The notes: a model not told the origin generated them from the sequence alone. Counted from the first letter of the stretch, positions 17,802 to 28,068 are shown. The stretch: DNA of 64,000 bases from Methanocaldococcus vulcanius M7 (GCF_000024625.1 NC_013407.1:1364001-1428000); one strand, 5' to 3'. Program-made: numbers and translations.

Positions 17802-18173
17802 ATGCACAAAGAGCAATTAATGAAACTTCATCAATTTTTTGTCTATGTTGTAAAAGAAATCATAGATAATGATATAGAAAATACAACTAATGAATGCAAT
17901 AAATTGCTCGAAATCTACGAAACATTAGATATAAGGCCTCATCACATCCATCGGCTCAAAAGTGAACAAAAAGCTGCAATTTTATTATTATCTGCCTGCG
18001 TTGCCAGTTATCTCTCAAATACTATGGATGGTGTTCCAAAAAACTTAGCTAAAAAACTTGAAGAAAACGCTTTTAAACACCTAAATAATTGTAAGAAAAA
18101 TTTTTTAATACCTGAAGAGAATGAAAATATGGGCGAAACTGCCGAAGAAGAGGTAGATGCTGATAACGAATAA
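17802..18173 (+). CDS. UPF0058 family small helical protein
   Basis: A small all-helical protein (123 aa) of the archaeal UPF0058 family. It is recognised by the start MHKEQLMKLHQFFVYVVKEI and by the conserved RPHHIHRLKSEQKAAILLLS near residue 46. The His pair in PHHIH could bind metal. The tail (from residue 105) is acidic and probably disordered. It lies 54 bases upstream of guaAb on the same strand, so the two may be co-transcribed. Function unknown. Confidence 0.8.
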   Translation: MHKEQLMKLHQFFVYVVKEIIDNDIENTTNECNKLLEIYETLDIRPHHIHRLKSEQKAAILLLSACVASYLSNTMDGVPKNLAKKLEENAFKHLNNCKKNFLIPEENENMGETAEEEVDADNE

Positions 18174-18227
18174 ATCATTTTTAAACAATTAACAACATGC
18201 ATGTTAAAAATTAAAGGGTGATTTCCA

Positions 18228-19160
18228 GTGTTTGATCCGAAAGCATTTATTGAAGAATCAGTAAAAGAGATCAAAGAGCAAATCGGAGATAGAAATGCAA
18301 TAATCGCTTTAAGTGGTGGAGTTGATAGCTCAGTAGCTGCGGTTTTAACCCACAAAGCCATTGGAGATAAATTAACCGCTGTTTTTGTAGATACTGGTCT
18401 TATGAGAAAGGGAGAAAAAGAAGAAGTAGAGAAAACATTTAAGGAGAAATTAGAAATGAATTTGATAATTGTAGATGCAAAAGATAGATTTTTAAATGCT
18501 TTAAAAGGAGTAAAAGATCCAGAAGAAAAAAGGAAGATAATTGGAAAACTCTTTATAGATGTGTTTGAAGAAATTGCAGAAAAAATAAAAGCAGAGGTCT
18601 TAGTCCAAGGAACCATTGCCCCCGACTGGATAGAAACCAGAGGAAATATAAAAAGCCATCATAATGTTGCTTTACCCCATGGAATGGTTCTTGAAGTTGT
18701 AGAACCCCTGAGAGAGTTGTATAAAGATGAAGTTAGAATATTAGCGAGAGAATTGGGGCTTCCTGATAGCATAGTTTATAGACAGCCATTTCCGGGACCT
18801 GGATTGGCAGTAAGGATATTGGGAGAAATAACAGAAGAGAAATTGAATATTTGTAGAGAAGCGAATGCAATAGTTGAAGAAGAAGTAAAAAAAGCAGGAA
18901 TTGATAAAGATCTTTGGCAATATTTTGCTGCTGTTTTGGATTGTAAAGCGACAGGAGTAAAGGGAGATGAAAGGGACTATAACTGGATAGTTGCTCTTCG
19001 AATGATTAAATCAATAGATGCAATGACTGCTCATGTTCCAGAAATCCCATTTGATCTTTTAAAAAGAATAAGTAAAAGAATAACCTCAGAAATTCCAAAT
19101 GTATCAAGAGTAGTGTTTGATATAACTGATAAACCACCCGCAACAATAGAATTTGAATAG
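18228..19160 (+). CDS. guaAB: GMP synthase subunit B (ATP pyrophosphatase subunit)
   Basis: The 310-aa subunit activates XMP with ATP for amination to GMP. The PP-loop [13 protein letters not shown] (residues 27-39) holds the pyrophosphate. [15 protein letters not shown] and [11 protein letters not shown] follow, and the C-terminal dimerisation domain has [30 protein letters not shown] and PPATIEFE. In methanogens the glutaminase is a separate protein (subunit A), not found in this window. The start is GTG 18228, set by GGGTGA upstream. A structured intergenic region follows the gene. Confidence 0.95.
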   Translation: MFDPKAFIEESVKEIKEQIGDRNAIIALSGGVDSSVAAVLTHKAIGDKLTAVFVDTGLMRKGEKEEVEKTFKEKLEMNLIIVDAKDRFLNALKGVKDPEEKRKIIGKLFIDVFEEIAEKIKAEVLVQGTIAPDWIETRGNIKSHHNVALPHGMVLEVVEPLRELYKDEVRILARELGLPDSIVYRQPFPGPGLAVRILGEITEEKLNICREANAIVEEEVKKAGIDKDLWQYFAAVLDCKATGVKGDERDYNWIVALRMIKSIDAMTAHVPEIPFDLLKRISKRITSEIPNVSRVVFDITDKPPATIEFE

Positions 19161-19599
19161 AAAGAAAAAAAAGAATATATAATGTATTTAATGTATTGTT
19201 GCTAAATGGGTCGCGACTGTGGTATTTATCTGATTCTGAAATGAAAGATAAGTATCTATTAAGTAGTGGTAAAACAGCGACCCAATAACCAATATTGCCC
19301 CCACACACAATAATACAGCTATTTTTTCAGTAGATACCATACTTACCACCAATACAGAAAAATCCCAATTTATACTTTTTTATCTCCTTAAATAATTTCT
19401 TTTTGCGTAGGTTTTTGTATAGGTTAACATAAGACCAAAAAATGATACATATAAAACTTTATTTTTTTAAACTTCTTTGGTTGTGGAAACCTATGGCAAA
19501 AAAAAAACAAATTAGTAAATTTTTTAAATATATAAAGATAATTTTTATTTTATTTATTTATTTTGAAATATTTAAAATCATAAAAATTGAGGAGATACT
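19161..19599. other. Gene-free region between guaAb and a small membrane protein
   Basis: 439 bases without a convincing gene. The left half holds the hairpin candidate at 19207-19284 and complementary sequence after it (GTGGTAA at 19266-19272 with TTACCAC near 19342). The right half is AT-rich, with a run of ten A residues near 19499-19508. Confidence 0.5.
19207..19284. ncRNA. Candidate structured RNA downstream of guaAb
   Basis: A closed fold can be drawn directly. An outer stem of eight pairs joins TGGGTCGC (19207-19214) to GCGACCCA (19277-19284). Three more pairs, TGT with ACA, follow after a three-base bulge. An inner stem of eleven pairs runs from 19221-19231 to 19246-19256, with a 14-base loop. 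In such AT-rich DNA a GC-rich outer stem enclosing a second long stem is unlikely by chance. It does not have tRNA, box C/D or box H/ACA features that I can recognise. Strand is undetermined; plus would make it part of, or downstream of, the guaAb transcript. Confidence 0.4.
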
Positions 19600-19869
19600 A
19601 TGGTAAGTTTGAGAATACAGCGAGTAAAGAATGAAACTGAATTAGAAGATAAAATAAGCGATTATCTTGCAATGGGTTATAAAATAAAAAGAAGGCAAGA
19701 TAATAGTGCAGAACTTTGGAAAAGAAATTATGGGGGCATATTATTGCATATAATATTATTTATCCTTTCAGGTTTTACAGGTATATTAAATATATTATAT
19801 TTACTATACAAACATTTTTCACCAGAGGATGCTGTATTAATAAAAATAGATAATAAAAGTAATAGTTAA
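19600..19869 (+). CDS. Small membrane protein of unknown function
   Basis: An 89-aa protein. The first 43 residues are charged and helical (RIQRVKNETELEDKISDYLA). One or two hydrophobic segments (GGILLHIILFILSGFTGILN and ILYLLY, about residues 45-70) follow, then a polar tail. The start has GGAGATACT as binding site. I do not recognise the family; the soluble head followed by membrane segments resembles small membrane proteins that present a cytoplasmic domain. It lies alone between two gene-free regions. Confidence 0.5.
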   Translation: MVSLRIQRVKNETELEDKISDYLAMGYKIKRRQDNSAELWKRNYGGILLHIILFILSGFTGILNILYLLYKHFSPEDAVLIKIDNKSNS

Positions 19870-19926
19870 CTTTAATTTATATAGACATAATTGTTAAATT
19901 TTATTTTTATAAGATATTCACTGTCA

Positions 19927-19973
19927 AATATAAACTTAAACACTCCCTTCTGAACGTGCAATATATTCTCTGC
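19927..19973 (-). pseudogene. Leftover copy of the argF 3' end
   Basis: These 47 bases match 20058-20104, the 3' end of argF, at 44 positions. Read on the minus strand they encode [17 protein letters not shown] against [17 protein letters not shown] in argF. Two of the three base changes are silent, so the copy derives from a working but diverged argF, not from recent random decay of a duplicate. The rest of that gene is absent. A perfect nine-pair hairpin (19974-19994) follows immediately. Confidence 0.8.
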
Positions 19974-19994
19974 GAAACTTTTCAAAAAAGTTTC
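19974..19994. repeat. Perfect inverted repeat beside the argF remnant
   Basis: GAAACTTTT (19974-19982) and AAAAGTTTC (19986-19994) pair perfectly over nine bases with a three-base loop. It could end transcription of argF on the minus strand, or mark the join made when the argF tail was duplicated. Confidence 0.5.
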
Positions 19995-20047
19995 ATCAAA
20001 ACAGGAATCAAAACAAATACTCCACCTCGACAGTGTCTCTTAGATCC

Positions 20048-20962
20048 CTACCTCTCGAATATAAACTTAAACACTCCCTTCTGAACATGTAATCTATTCT
20101 CTGCCTCATCATAGACAACTGAATGCTCCCCATCAATAACATCATCGGTTATCTCTAAGCCCCTATTTGCTGGGAGGCAGTGCATAACTATAACGTCATC
20201 TTTTGCATACTCCAAGATATTGTTATTAATTTGGAAAGGTGGAAAGATTTTTAAAACCTCTTCTTTGTTTTTGTCATCCCCCATGCTAACCCATACATCA
20301 GTGTATAATATATCTGCCTCTTCAACGGCCTCTATTGGATCGTTTGTTAATGTTAGAGAGCCCTCTCCATAATTATCTATAATCTCCTTAGCTTTTAATA
20401 TTGTTTTAGCATTTGGTTCATAACCCCTTGGTGTTGCTATATAAATATCCATTCCAACCAATGCAGAGCCCAAAATCAAAGAATTACAAACATTATTTCC
20501 ATCTCCCAAATAAGCTATTTTTAATCCCTTAAAATTTCCTTTATACTCTTTTATAGTCATTAAATCAGCCAATATTTGACAAGGGTGGGCTAAATCGCTT
20601 AAAGCATTTATAACAGGAACTGTTGAATACTTAGCCATCTCCTCTAAGTGTCTATGCTTATAGACCCTTGCTACTATTGCATCAACATATCTACTCATAA
20701 CCTTTGCAGTGTCCTTTATTGACTCTTTCTTTCCTAAATGTATCTCATTCTGGTTCATTATTAATGGATGCCCTCCTAACTCATAAACGGCAATATCAAA
20801 ACTCATTCTTGTTCTTGTTGAGGGTTTTTCAAATATTATTGCAATACTCTTCCCTTCTAAGATTTTTTCATGTTTTCTTCTATTTTTTTTAAAGTATATT
20901 CCATATTCAATAATTTTTAACACATCCTCTCTACTTAACACATCCAAATCTAAGAGATGCAT
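20048..20962 (-). CDS. argF: Ornithine carbamoyltransferase
   Basis: Joins carbamoyl phosphate to ornithine to make citrulline in arginine synthesis; 304 aa. The carbamoyl-phosphate loop PSTRTRMSF is at residues 47-55, [13 protein letters not shown] near residue 130, the ornithine-binding DVWVSMGDD near 220, and HCLPANRG near 261. The start follows AGGTGATAAA. A second partial copy of its last 16 codons lies 85 bases downstream (19927-19973), suggesting past gene exchange at this locus. Confidence 0.95.
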   Translation of the reverse strand: MHLLDLDVLSREDVLKIIEYGIYFKKNRRKHEKILEGKSIAIIFEKPSTRTRMSFDIAVYELGGHPLIMNQNEIHLGKKESIKDTAKVMSRYVDAIVARVYKHRHLEEMAKYSTVPVINALSDLAHPCQILADLMTIKEYKGNFKGLKIAYLGDGNNVCNSLILGSALVGMDIYIATPRGYEPNAKTILKAKEIIDNYGEGSLTLTNDPIEAVEEADILYTDVWVSMGDDKNKEEVLKIFPPFQINNNILEYAKDDVIVMHCLPANRGLEITDDVIDGEHSVVYDEAENRLHVQKGVFKFIFER

Positions 20963-21310
20963 TTTATCACCTTTTATACTATTAAAAACTATTTTATATT
21001 ACCATGATCCTTTATTTATATTGTTGTAGTTTCTTACGTAATGATAGGCGATATTTGCAAAATTACGCGTTTATGTAGTTATTGAATGAAATTAAATAAA
21101 AAGGACAATATTTATGGGAATTAACAATTAACTATTAATAATATTGATGTTTTTGTAATTCTTTTTATTTATTAACTTTTTGTGTTATATTTTCAGTGTC
21201 ATAAGTTTTTGAGAACTGATTTATTATTGTATTTTTTATAATAAATTAACTGTTTAAGAATTTGTCATAAATTATTAACAGATACTAAAATAAGAGCATA
21301 CGGTGATAGA
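20963..21310. other. Divergent intergenic region between argF and the methyltransferase
   Basis: 348 bases, AT-rich, no gene seen. It must hold the argF promoter on the minus strand and that of the methyltransferase on the plus strand. I saw no operator-like palindrome. Confidence 0.4.
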
Positions 21311-21901
21311 ATGCACTATTTCTCTGAAAAGCCAACGACCAAATCAGATATAAAAATTGTTGAAGACATTTTAAGAGGAAAAAAATTAAAATTTAAAACA
21401 GATAGTGGAGTTTTTTCTTATGGAAAGGTTGATAAAGGAACAAAAATTTTAGTTGAGAATGTAGTTGTTGATAAAGATGATGACATTTTAGATTTGGGCT
21501 GTGGTTATGGTGTTATTGGCATTGCCTTAGCTGATGAAGTAAAATCAGTTACAATGGCTGATATAAACAGGAGGGCAATAAAATTAGCCAAAGAGAATAT
21601 AAAGCTAAATAATTTAGAAAATTATGATATTAGGGTAGTTCATAGTGATCTATATGAAAATGTTAAAGACAGAAAGTATGATAAGATTATAACAAATCCA
21701 CCAATAAGAGCTGGGAAGGAGGTCTTACATAGAATTATTGAGGAAGGTAAAGAACTTTTAAAAGATGGGGGAGAAATTTGGGTAGTTATTCAAACAAAGC
21801 AGGGAGCTAAGTCATTAGCTAAATTTATGGAAGATGTCTTTGGAAATGTTGAAACAGTTACAATAAAAGGAGGTTATAGGGTTTTAAAAAGTAAAAAATA
21901 G
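21311..21901 (+). CDS. Class I SAM-dependent methyltransferase, RsmC-like
   Basis: A 196-aa enzyme of the small RsmC/RsmD-like group. Motif I is ILDLGCGYGVIGIALAD (about residues 58-74), followed by the acidic residue in MADINRRAIKLAKEN and the catalytic NPPIRAG motif near residue 126. An Asn-Pro-Pro motif points to methylation of an exocyclic amino group, often guanine N2 in rRNA. The target is inferred, not seen. It begins after CGGTGATAG and is followed by the frameshifted membrane gene and trm5b on the same strand. Confidence 0.85.
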   Translation: MHYFSEKPTTKSDIKIVEDILRGKKLKFKTDSGVFSYGKVDKGTKILVENVVVDKDDDILDLGCGYGVIGIALADEVKSVTMADINRRAIKLAKENIKLNNLENYDIRVVHSDLYENVKDRKYDKIITNPPIRAGKEVLHRIIEEGKELLKDGGEIWVVIQTKQGAKSLAKFMEDVFGNVETVTIKGGYRVLKSKK

Positions 21902-21948
21902 ATTTTATAAAGTTTTATATAAATCTATTAAAAACGGATGGTGATTAA

Positions 21949-22270
21949 ATGAATTTAAAATCAATTTGGGCAATTATTGATAGTAAAATGTTTGATAAGG
22001 TTATGTATTTAGTAATCTTCGCAATTAGTGTGGCGGTAGCAATACTGCCACATTACAAAAATGCATTTTTTTCAGTAAATTTTAGGAATATTATCACTGC
22101 CGGTTGTTGTATTGGTTTTTATTAAACTACTGCATCGCATTATGTATAATCCAAAATCCAATAGATTGACATATAAAATACCAAAAATAACTTTATTGAT
22201 TATGATTTTATTACTCGTATTTACTGAAATTTTAGTAATATATGCCACTATTGTTAAATTTTTTATGTGA
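21949..22270 (+). pseudogene. Frameshifted small membrane protein gene
   Basis: An ATG with a GGTGAT binding site opens a frame that stops after 58 codons. The next frame continues to 22270 with membrane-protein sequence (SLPVVVLVFIKLLHRIMYN, then LLIMILLLVFTEILVIYATI). Removing one T from the TTTT at 22080-22083 joins both into one 106-aa protein with three hydrophobic segments and no stop. So a single-base insertion (real mutation, sequencing error or programmed shift) splits the gene. The hydrophobic continuity across the repair argues that the gene was recently intact. Family not recognised. Confidence 0.65.
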
Positions 22271-22387
22271 AATCCTACAAATACCTTTTTAGCTTATTAA
22301 TAATTAATTACTAATTATGGCTTAATTTGGGAACTATATTCCTATATTGTAAGAATAAAATTTTGTTATAAACTACTCGGTGATTCC

Positions 22388-23398
22388 ATGCCTCTCTGTC
22401 TAAAAATAAATAAAAAACATGGTGAGCAAACAAGAAGAATATTGATAGAGAATAACTTATTAAACAAGGATTATAAAATAACTTCCGAAGGAGATTATCT
22501 CTATCTACCAATAAAAGATGTTGATGAAGAGATTTTAAAGAGTATTTTAGATATTGAGTTTGAGTTAGTTGATAAAGAACTTGAAGAGAAAAAAATAATT
22601 AAAAAACCAAGTTTTAGAGAAATAATATCAAAAAAATATAGAAATGAAATTGACAGGGGCTTAATATCCCTCTCTTATGATGTAGTTGGTGATTTGGTAA
22701 TTTTGCAGATTTCAGATGAGGTTGATGAAAAAATAAGAAAGGAGATTGGAGAATTAGCTTACAAACTAATCCCATGCAAAGGAGTTTTTAGAAGAAAAAG
22801 TGAAGTTAAAGGAGAGTTTAGAGTTAGGGAGTTAGAGCATTTAGCAGGGGAGAATAGAACTCTAACAATCCATAAAGAGAATGGTTATCGTTTGTGGGTT
22901 GATATAGCGAAGGTTTATTTCTCTCCAAGATTGGGAGGGGAGAGGGGAAGGATTATGAAAAAGGTCTCTTTGAATGATGTGGTTGTCGATATGTTTGCTG
23001 GAGTGGGGCCGTTTTCAATAGCTTGCAGAAATGCTAAAAAGATTTACGCCATAGATATAAATCCACATGCAATAGAACTTTTAAAAAAGAATATAAAGTT
23101 AAATAAATTAGAACATAAGATAATACCTATATTAAGTGATGTTAGAGAGGTTGATGTTAAAGGAAATAGGGTTATAATGAATTTGCCAAAATTTGCTCAT
23201 GAATTTGTAGATAAGGCATTGGATATTGTAGAAGAGGGAGGAGTTATACACTATTACACAATTGGAAAGGGCTTTGATGAAGCAATAAAATTGTTTGAGA
23301 AGAAGTGTGATTGTGAAGTTTTAGAGAAAAGAATAGTTAAGAGTTATGCACCAAGAGAATATATACTTGCCTTGGATTTTAAAATTAATAAAAAATAA
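22388..23398 (+). CDS. trm5b: tRNA (guanine37-N1)-methyltransferase Trm5b
   Basis: Methylates N1 of G37 beside the anticodon, using SAM, to prevent +1 frameshifting; 336 aa, the usual length for the euryarchaeal enzyme. The N-terminal D1 domain (1-70) is followed by the D2 domain and the Rossmann catalytic domain with VDMFAGVGPFSIACR near residue 200, the acidic IDINPHAIELLKKN, and MNLPKFAHEFVDKAL near 260 (the NLPK/NPPR motif of Trm5). The start follows CGGTGATTCC. Confidence 0.95.
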   Translation: MPLCLKINKKHGEQTRRILIENNLLNKDYKITSEGDYLYLPIKDVDEEILKSILDIEFELVDKELEEKKIIKKPSFREIISKKYRNEIDRGLISLSYDVVGDLVILQISDEVDEKIRKEIGELAYKLIPCKGVFRRKSEVKGEFRVRELEHLAGENRTLTIHKENGYRLWVDIAKVYFSPRLGGERGRIMKKVSLNDVVVDMFAGVGPFSIACRNAKKIYAIDINPHAIELLKKNIKLNKLEHKIIPILSDVREVDVKGNRVIMNLPKFAHEFVDKALDIVEEGGVIHYYTIGKGFDEAIKLFEKKCDCEVLEKRIVKSYAPREYILALDFKINKK

Positions 23399-23404
23399 TA
23401 AATG

Positions 23405-23430
23405 ATCATATAAAATAATCATATAAAATA
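23405..23430. repeat. Tandem 13-base duplication
   Basis: ATCATATAAAATA occurs twice in immediate tandem at 23405-23417 and 23418-23430, at the left edge of a decayed coding region. It probably reflects local slippage in DNA no longer under selection. Confidence 0.7.
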
Positions 23431-23752
23431 GTTGAAGAATTTATAAAAGAAAATGAACAGAAGATTGAAAAATAAATTTAAGAATGAGAAGATTATTATT
23501 AAAATGAATTAAAAGATGAACCAAAAAAGAATCAACTACAAAGGGAGATGTTTTATTGGTTGAATAGAGATTAAAATGGAAATTAGAGCTACAAAAGAAG
23601 AAATATTAAGATATGTAGATAATAAATTCAACCAAATAAAAATATTGATAATTATAATAATTATTTAATTTAATAATTATTGTTTTATTTGCAATACAAA
23701 TAACAAATCAAACGTAGTTGAGTTAATAAAATTATTATTTGGATTAAAATAA
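23427..23752 (+). pseudogene. Decayed coding region upstream of rfcL
   Basis: Pieces of protein-like sequence appear in changing frames: KIVEEFIKENEQKIEK then a stop; NELKDEPKKNQLQREMFYW; a coiled-coil and membrane piece (ATKEEILRYVDNKFNQIKIL then a run of Ile); LFAIQITNQT; and VVELIKLLFGLK ending at a stop at 23750. At least three frameshifts or stops separate them. The pattern of charged coiled coil, one membrane helix and a short hydrophobic tail is like C-terminal ends of protein families I associate with Methanocaldococcus, but I cannot name one. It is very likely a dead gene. Confidence 0.6.
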
Positions 23753-23773
23753 TCTATAAAAAAGGGATAATCT

Positions 23774-25303
23774 ATGTTAAGCTGGGTAGAGAAATATAGA
23801 CCAAGATCATTGAAGGACGTTGCTGGGCATGAAAAGGTTAAAGAGAAATTAAAAACATGGATTGAGAGCTATTTAAAAGGGGAAAATCCAAAGCCAATTC
23901 TGCTTGTAGGTCCCCCAGGATGTGGAAAGACAACATTGGCTTATGCATTAGCTAACGATTACGGATTTGAGGTTATTGAACTCAATGCAAGTGATAAGAG
24001 AAACTCCTCTGCAATAAAAAAGGTTGTAGGGCATGCAGCTACGTCATCATCAATATTTGGAAAAAAATTTTTAATTGTATTGGATGAGGTTGATGGAATC
24101 TCTGGAAAGGAAGATGCTGGTGGGGTTTCTGAATTAATAAAGATTATAAAGAAGGCAAAGAATCCAATAATTTTAACAGCAAACGATGCCTATGCAACAT
24201 CAATAAGAAGTTTATTACCTTATGTTGAGATAATTCAATTAAATCCGGTGCATACAAATTCTATTTATAAGGTTTTAAAAAAGATAGCACAAAAAGAGGG
24301 ACTTGATGTGGATGATAAAACGTTAAAGATGATCGCTCAACACTCAGCCGGCGATCTAAGAAGTGCGATAAACGACTTGGAAGCGTTAGCTTTATCTGGA
24401 GATTTAAGTTATGAGACAGTTCAAAAATTGCCAGATCGAAAGAGAGAGGCAAATATCTTTGATGCTTTGAGGGTTATTTTAAAAACCACGCATTATGGAA
24501 TAGCTACAACTGCCTTAATGAATGTGGATGAAACGCCAGATGTTATAATTGAATGGATAGCTGAAAACGTTCCAAAAGAGTATGAAAAGGCAGAGGAAGT
24601 AGCAAGGGCTTTTGAATATTTATCAAAGGCAGATCGATATTTAGGTAGAGTGATGAAGAGGCAAAATTATGGCTTTTGGAAGTATGCTACAACGTTAATG
24701 ACTGCTGGTGTTGCTCTCTCAAAGGATGAGAAGTATAGAAAATGGACACCTTACAGTTATCCAAAGATATTTAGATTATTAACAAAAACAAAGGCAGAGA
24801 GGGAGATATTAAATAAGATATTAAAGAAAATTGGAGAAAAGACACACACTTCTTCAAAGAGGGCAAGGTTTGATTTGCAGATACTTGAAATTTTAGCAAA
24901 AGAAAATCCTTATATTGCTGCTGATTTAGTGGATTACTTTGAGATAAAAGAGGATGAGCTAAAAGCCCTGTTTGGAGAGAGATTATCCTCAAAACTATTA
25001 AAGATATTAAAGGAAAAGAAAAAGAAAAAAAGTGAAAAAAATAAAAGAGAAGATAAAAAGGATAAGAAAAATGAGGATAAAAAAGAGGTTAAGAAAGAAA
25101 TTATAAAAAAGAAAAAAGAAGATAAGAAAGTTGAAGAAGTAAAAGGATATGAGATTAGCGATACTGAGGTAAAAAAAGATATAAAAAATCTTGAAACTCA
25201 AAAGCAAGTAAAAAAAGAGAAGGAAATAAAAGAAAAAAAGAAAGAAGATAAAAAGAAAGAGAACAAAGGAAAACAACTAACATTAGATGCTTTCTTTAAA
25301 TGA
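23774..25303 (+). CDS. rfcL: Replication factor C large subunit
   Basis: The large subunit of the clamp loader that puts PCNA on DNA; 509 aa. Walker [10 protein letters not shown] at residues 46-54, Walker [11 protein letters not shown] near 97, sensor 1 ILTANDAYA near 137, and RFC boxes such as [16 protein letters not shown] near 190. After about residue 415 the protein becomes a long Lys/Glu-rich tail with low complexity. It ends in QLTLDAFF, a textbook PIP box for binding PCNA. No intein is present. The last 21 bases overlap the end of the convergent radical SAM gene. Confidence 0.95.
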   Translation: MLSWVEKYRPRSLKDVAGHEKVKEKLKTWIESYLKGENPKPILLVGPPGCGKTTLAYALANDYGFEVIELNASDKRNSSAIKKVVGHAATSSSIFGKKFLIVLDEVDGISGKEDAGGVSELIKIIKKAKNPIILTANDAYATSIRSLLPYVEIIQLNPVHTNSIYKVLKKIAQKEGLDVDDKTLKMIAQHSAGDLRSAINDLEALALSGDLSYETVQKLPDRKREANIFDALRVILKTTHYGIATTALMNVDETPDVIIEWIAENVPKEYEKAEEVARAFEYLSKADRYLGRVMKRQNYGFWKYATTLMTAGVALSKDEKYRKWTPYSYPKIFRLLTKTKAEREILNKILKKIGEKTHTSSKRARFDLQILEILAKENPYIAADLVDYFEIKEDELKALFGERLSSKLLKILKEKKKKKSEKNKREDKKDKKNEDKKEVKKEIIKKKKEDKKVEEVKGYEISDTEVKKDIKNLETQKQVKKEKEIKEKKKEDKKKENKGKQLTLDAFFK

Positions 25304-26257
25304 GCTCAAATATCTACTTCCTTGACGAGATCCTCTTCGTTTTAACTCTTCATAAACTTTATTCATAATTCTTAACCGTCCTAAATACCATTCAGGAGAT
25401 ATTTTTATCTCTTCTGGAACTTTATCTTTTGATAGCCGTTGAATTAAAACATGTGGGGATAAGTGCTCTAAAAAATCGCAAACCAAACTTATATATTGTT
25501 TTTCATCAAAAGTTCTGTATTCTCCTCTCCAATACATCTCTTCCAATTTAGTTCCCTTTATAACAACGAGAGGATAAATCTTTACAGCATCTATTTTTAA
25601 AGAGGATAAAATCTTAGCTGTCTCCATCATATCGTCCCAAGTTTCATTTGGAAGACCTAAAATGATATGGCCACAAACCTTTATCCCTTTTTCGTGGCAG
25701 TTTTGTATTGCAGTTATTGTATCTGAAACATTATGGCCTCTATTTAATATTTTTAAAGTTTTTTGATGCATGGTTTGAACTCCAAGATCGATCCAAATGT
25801 CGTATCCTTTTTTAACATATTCCCCTAAAATATCCAATTTTTCTTCTTCCAGACAATCGGGACGAGTTCCTATTGAAAGTCCAATAACTTCTTTGTAAGA
25901 TAGTGAAAAGTCCCATATCTCTTTTAATTTCTCTATTGGAGCGTAAGTATTAGTTCCTGGGTAAAAATAAACGTAAAATTTCTTAATCCCTTTATTTTTT
26001 TGTATTTCTATCTGTTTTTCTATCTGATCTTTTAAAGAGAGTTGAACATCACAATATCTTACTGAAATTGGTCTCCCCATATCTGGACAGAATATACAGC
26101 CCCCTGTTGTTTTATTTGGACATCCGAATCCTGCATCAACGGGAATTTTAAATACCCTTTCTTTGTATTTTTTCTTTACATAAACTCCATATTGGGCTAT
26201 TAAATATCCCTCTTTATAGATCTCATCTATTATCTTAATATCCTCATCACTAAGCAT
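25283..26257 (-). CDS. Radical SAM protein, Elp3-like / YhcC type
   Basis: A 324-aa radical SAM protein. The cluster motif is a longer-than-usual [12 protein letters not shown] (C46, C54, C57), as in the YhcC/TIGR01212 group related to Elp3. Conserved parts include [12 protein letters not shown]-like sequence (residues near 103), [11 protein letters not shown] near 127, and [16 protein letters not shown] near 158. Substrate unknown; relatives modify tRNA or act with acyl-CoA. I chose ATG 26257, which GTGAT precedes; the longer frame to 26305 adds a low-complexity stretch without a binding site. Confidence 0.8.
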   Translation of the reverse strand: MLSDEDIKIIDEIYKEGYLIAQYGVYVKKKYKERVFKIPVDAGFGCPNKTTGGCIFCPDMGRPISVRYCDVQLSLKDQIEKQIEIQKNKGIKKFYVYFYPGTNTYAPIEKLKEIWDFSLSYKEVIGLSIGTRPDCLEEEKLDILGEYVKKGYDIWIDLGVQTMHQKTLKILNRGHNVSDTITAIQNCHEKGIKVCGHIILGLPNETWDDMMETAKILSSLKIDAVKIYPLVVIKGTKLEEMYWRGEYRTFDEKQYISLVCDFLEHLSPHVLIQRLSKDKVPEEIKISPEWYLGRLRIMNKVYEELKRRGSRQGSRYLSSFKESI

Positions 26258-26505
26258 GATAATCACTATAATGGTGTTGTAGATATTACTAATTCTGTTA
26301 TCCATATTTATTTTTTCGCATTAACAAAAAATTAAAAATCAAAAAAAGAAACATAAAAATAAATAAAGAAATAAATAAACTGGCATGAAGTTAACTGTTT
26401 ATAATTAAGATTAAGAATCATTCAAGATGAAATATTGGGAATAAAAAATAAGAAAATAATAAAAACAAAAAATTAAGTAAAAATATTAAGTAATATTAAG
26501 TAATT

Positions 26506-28068
26506 TTAATCCTTCTTAGGCCAAGTTATCAATTGAGGAACTTCTGGAAGTTTTTTAATCTTATCCTTTATTATTGGATGCCAGTCATCAAAATCAAACC
26601 CATATTGGGCTAAATAACCAACAACCCATCTGGTTATTCCATATCCAGTGCATCCAGTCCAGACCTTCCTATTTTTATAATCCTTAATTCTAAAACCCTC
26701 AACGAAGTGTGTTCCGTGAACATTTGCTGATGTAACAGCAACCCCTTTTCTCTCATCCTTTATATGAGGCAACCATAACCTCATCTCATACTTCGGCACA
26801 TCTGGGAATTCGATTCCTCTATCTTCCTTCTTTCTACCCTCTAAGTAGAAGGGATCATCCCCAACCTCAACCCAATACTCTAAATCAAGCTTCTCAGCTA
26901 ATTTTTCAGCATATTTCAGTGTTTTGTCTCTTGTTTCTTCAACAAACTCCGGACTTCCAATCCAAACACACTCAACTCTCAAAAACTCATTAACTCTGTC
27001 TAAACCTCTTGCTCCTCCTCCTTCCCATCTGTATGTCCATCCACTTTTATCAAAGAACATTATTGGTTTATCAACATCTATAACCTCTCCTTCAAAAAAC
27101 TGATAGAATGGCTCACACTGAGCTGGAGCTAACACATAACCAGGATCTCTTAATAGATTTTTTAATTTTTCAATTGGGATCTCTTTTTTAATCATCATTT
27201 CATTTACAAACTCTTTAAAAAGCTCTGGCTCCCTCTTTGGTGGGCATACATAATACATTCCTTCTGGCAATCCTTCCAAATATCTCATCTTATACATAAC
27301 CTCTAATGGAATGAGTTTTGGAAACAAACACTCCTGAAATCCAATCTTTTTAACAATCTCTTCAACTATCAACTCCTCTAAAGCTCTAAACAATGCAGTT
27401 ATTGGTGGGGTATAGAACCACTGTCCTCTTCCAGGGAATTTTTTAATCCAGCCGAGTTTTTCAGCCACGTCTGTTGGATCTTTATCAAACGTTATCTCTC
27501 TCTTTGCCTTATATTCACTTACTACTGTTCCTGGTGGAATTTTACAAACTTTGAATGTTAAATCCTCTTCTTCTTTCTCCAACTCTGTTTTTACAAATTT
27601 TATTGCTCTATCGATAATATTTCTCTTCAATTCACTCTCTCCAATGTTTCTAAACGTTAGAATGATTTTATTTCCTTCAATCTTTGCCTCACACTCTGGA
27701 ACTTTAATACCCTCCAATTTTTTAGCTTTATCTCCATCTGTTTCGATTGTTATGATGTAGTTGTCTATTTCAACCCCTCTAACCCCTATCCTAAAATTTC
27801 TTCCCAATTTTTCTGCCAGTGGTTTTCTTAATCTATTTAAACCTTCGTGAGCCCTCGTATATGTCCCAGAAACAATTCTTAGTTTTAAAGTGTTTCCTTC
27901 AAACTCGTAGCTTTTTATTTTTGATGCTTCATCTTCTTTACCCTTTGGAACTCCCTTTAAAAATATCTGATCTGAGTTTTTTAAGACCTCTTTAACTGCT
28001 TTTATTGCTTCTTCATTCAAATCTTTGCTAAATATTATCTTTCCCTCTAAATCAAAGTTAATTTTCAT
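26506..28068 (-). CDS. serS: Type 2 (methanogen-type) seryl-tRNA synthetase
   Basis: Charges tRNA-Ser (and probably tRNA-Sec) with serine; 520 aa, the usual length for the rare zinc-dependent form found in methanogens. The N-terminal tRNA-binding domain covers about 1-165. The class II core has motif 2 near [14 protein letters not shown], and motif 3 in [17 protein letters not shown] near residue 460. Cys in APAQCEPFY, Glu in the core and Cys in TGCTGYG fit the known Zn ligands. Bacterial-type SerRS lacks these. It follows GGTGATCGATA. Confidence 0.95.
   Translation of the reverse strand: MKINFDLEGKIIFSKDLNEEAIKAVKEVLKNSDQIFLKGVPKGKEDEASKIKSYEFEGNTLKLRIVSGTYTRAHEGLNRLRKPLAEKLGRNFRIGVRGVEIDNYIITIETDGDKAKKLEGIKVPECEAKIEGNKIILTFRNIGESELKRNIIDRAIKFVKTELEKEEEDLTFKVCKIPPGTVVSEYKAKREITFDKDPTDVAEKLGWIKKFPGRGQWFYTPPITALFRALEELIVEEIVKKIGFQECLFPKLIPLEVMYKMRYLEGLPEGMYYVCPPKREPELFKEFVNEMMIKKEIPIEKLKNLLRDPGYVLAPAQCEPFYQFFEGEVIDVDKPIMFFDKSGWTYRWEGGGARGLDRVNEFLRVECVWIGSPEFVEETRDKTLKYAEKLAEKLDLEYWVEVGDDPFYLEGRKKEDRGIEFPDVPKYEMRLWLPHIKDERKGVAVTSANVHGTHFVEGFRIKDYKNRKVWTGCTGYGITRWVVGYLAQYGFDFDDWHPIIKDKIKKLPEVPQLITWPKKD

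Noticed and set aside
19006-19308. 100-aa minus-strand frame across the guaAb end and RNA candidate
   Set aside because: Overlaps guaAb, no binding site, and composition unlike a real protein.
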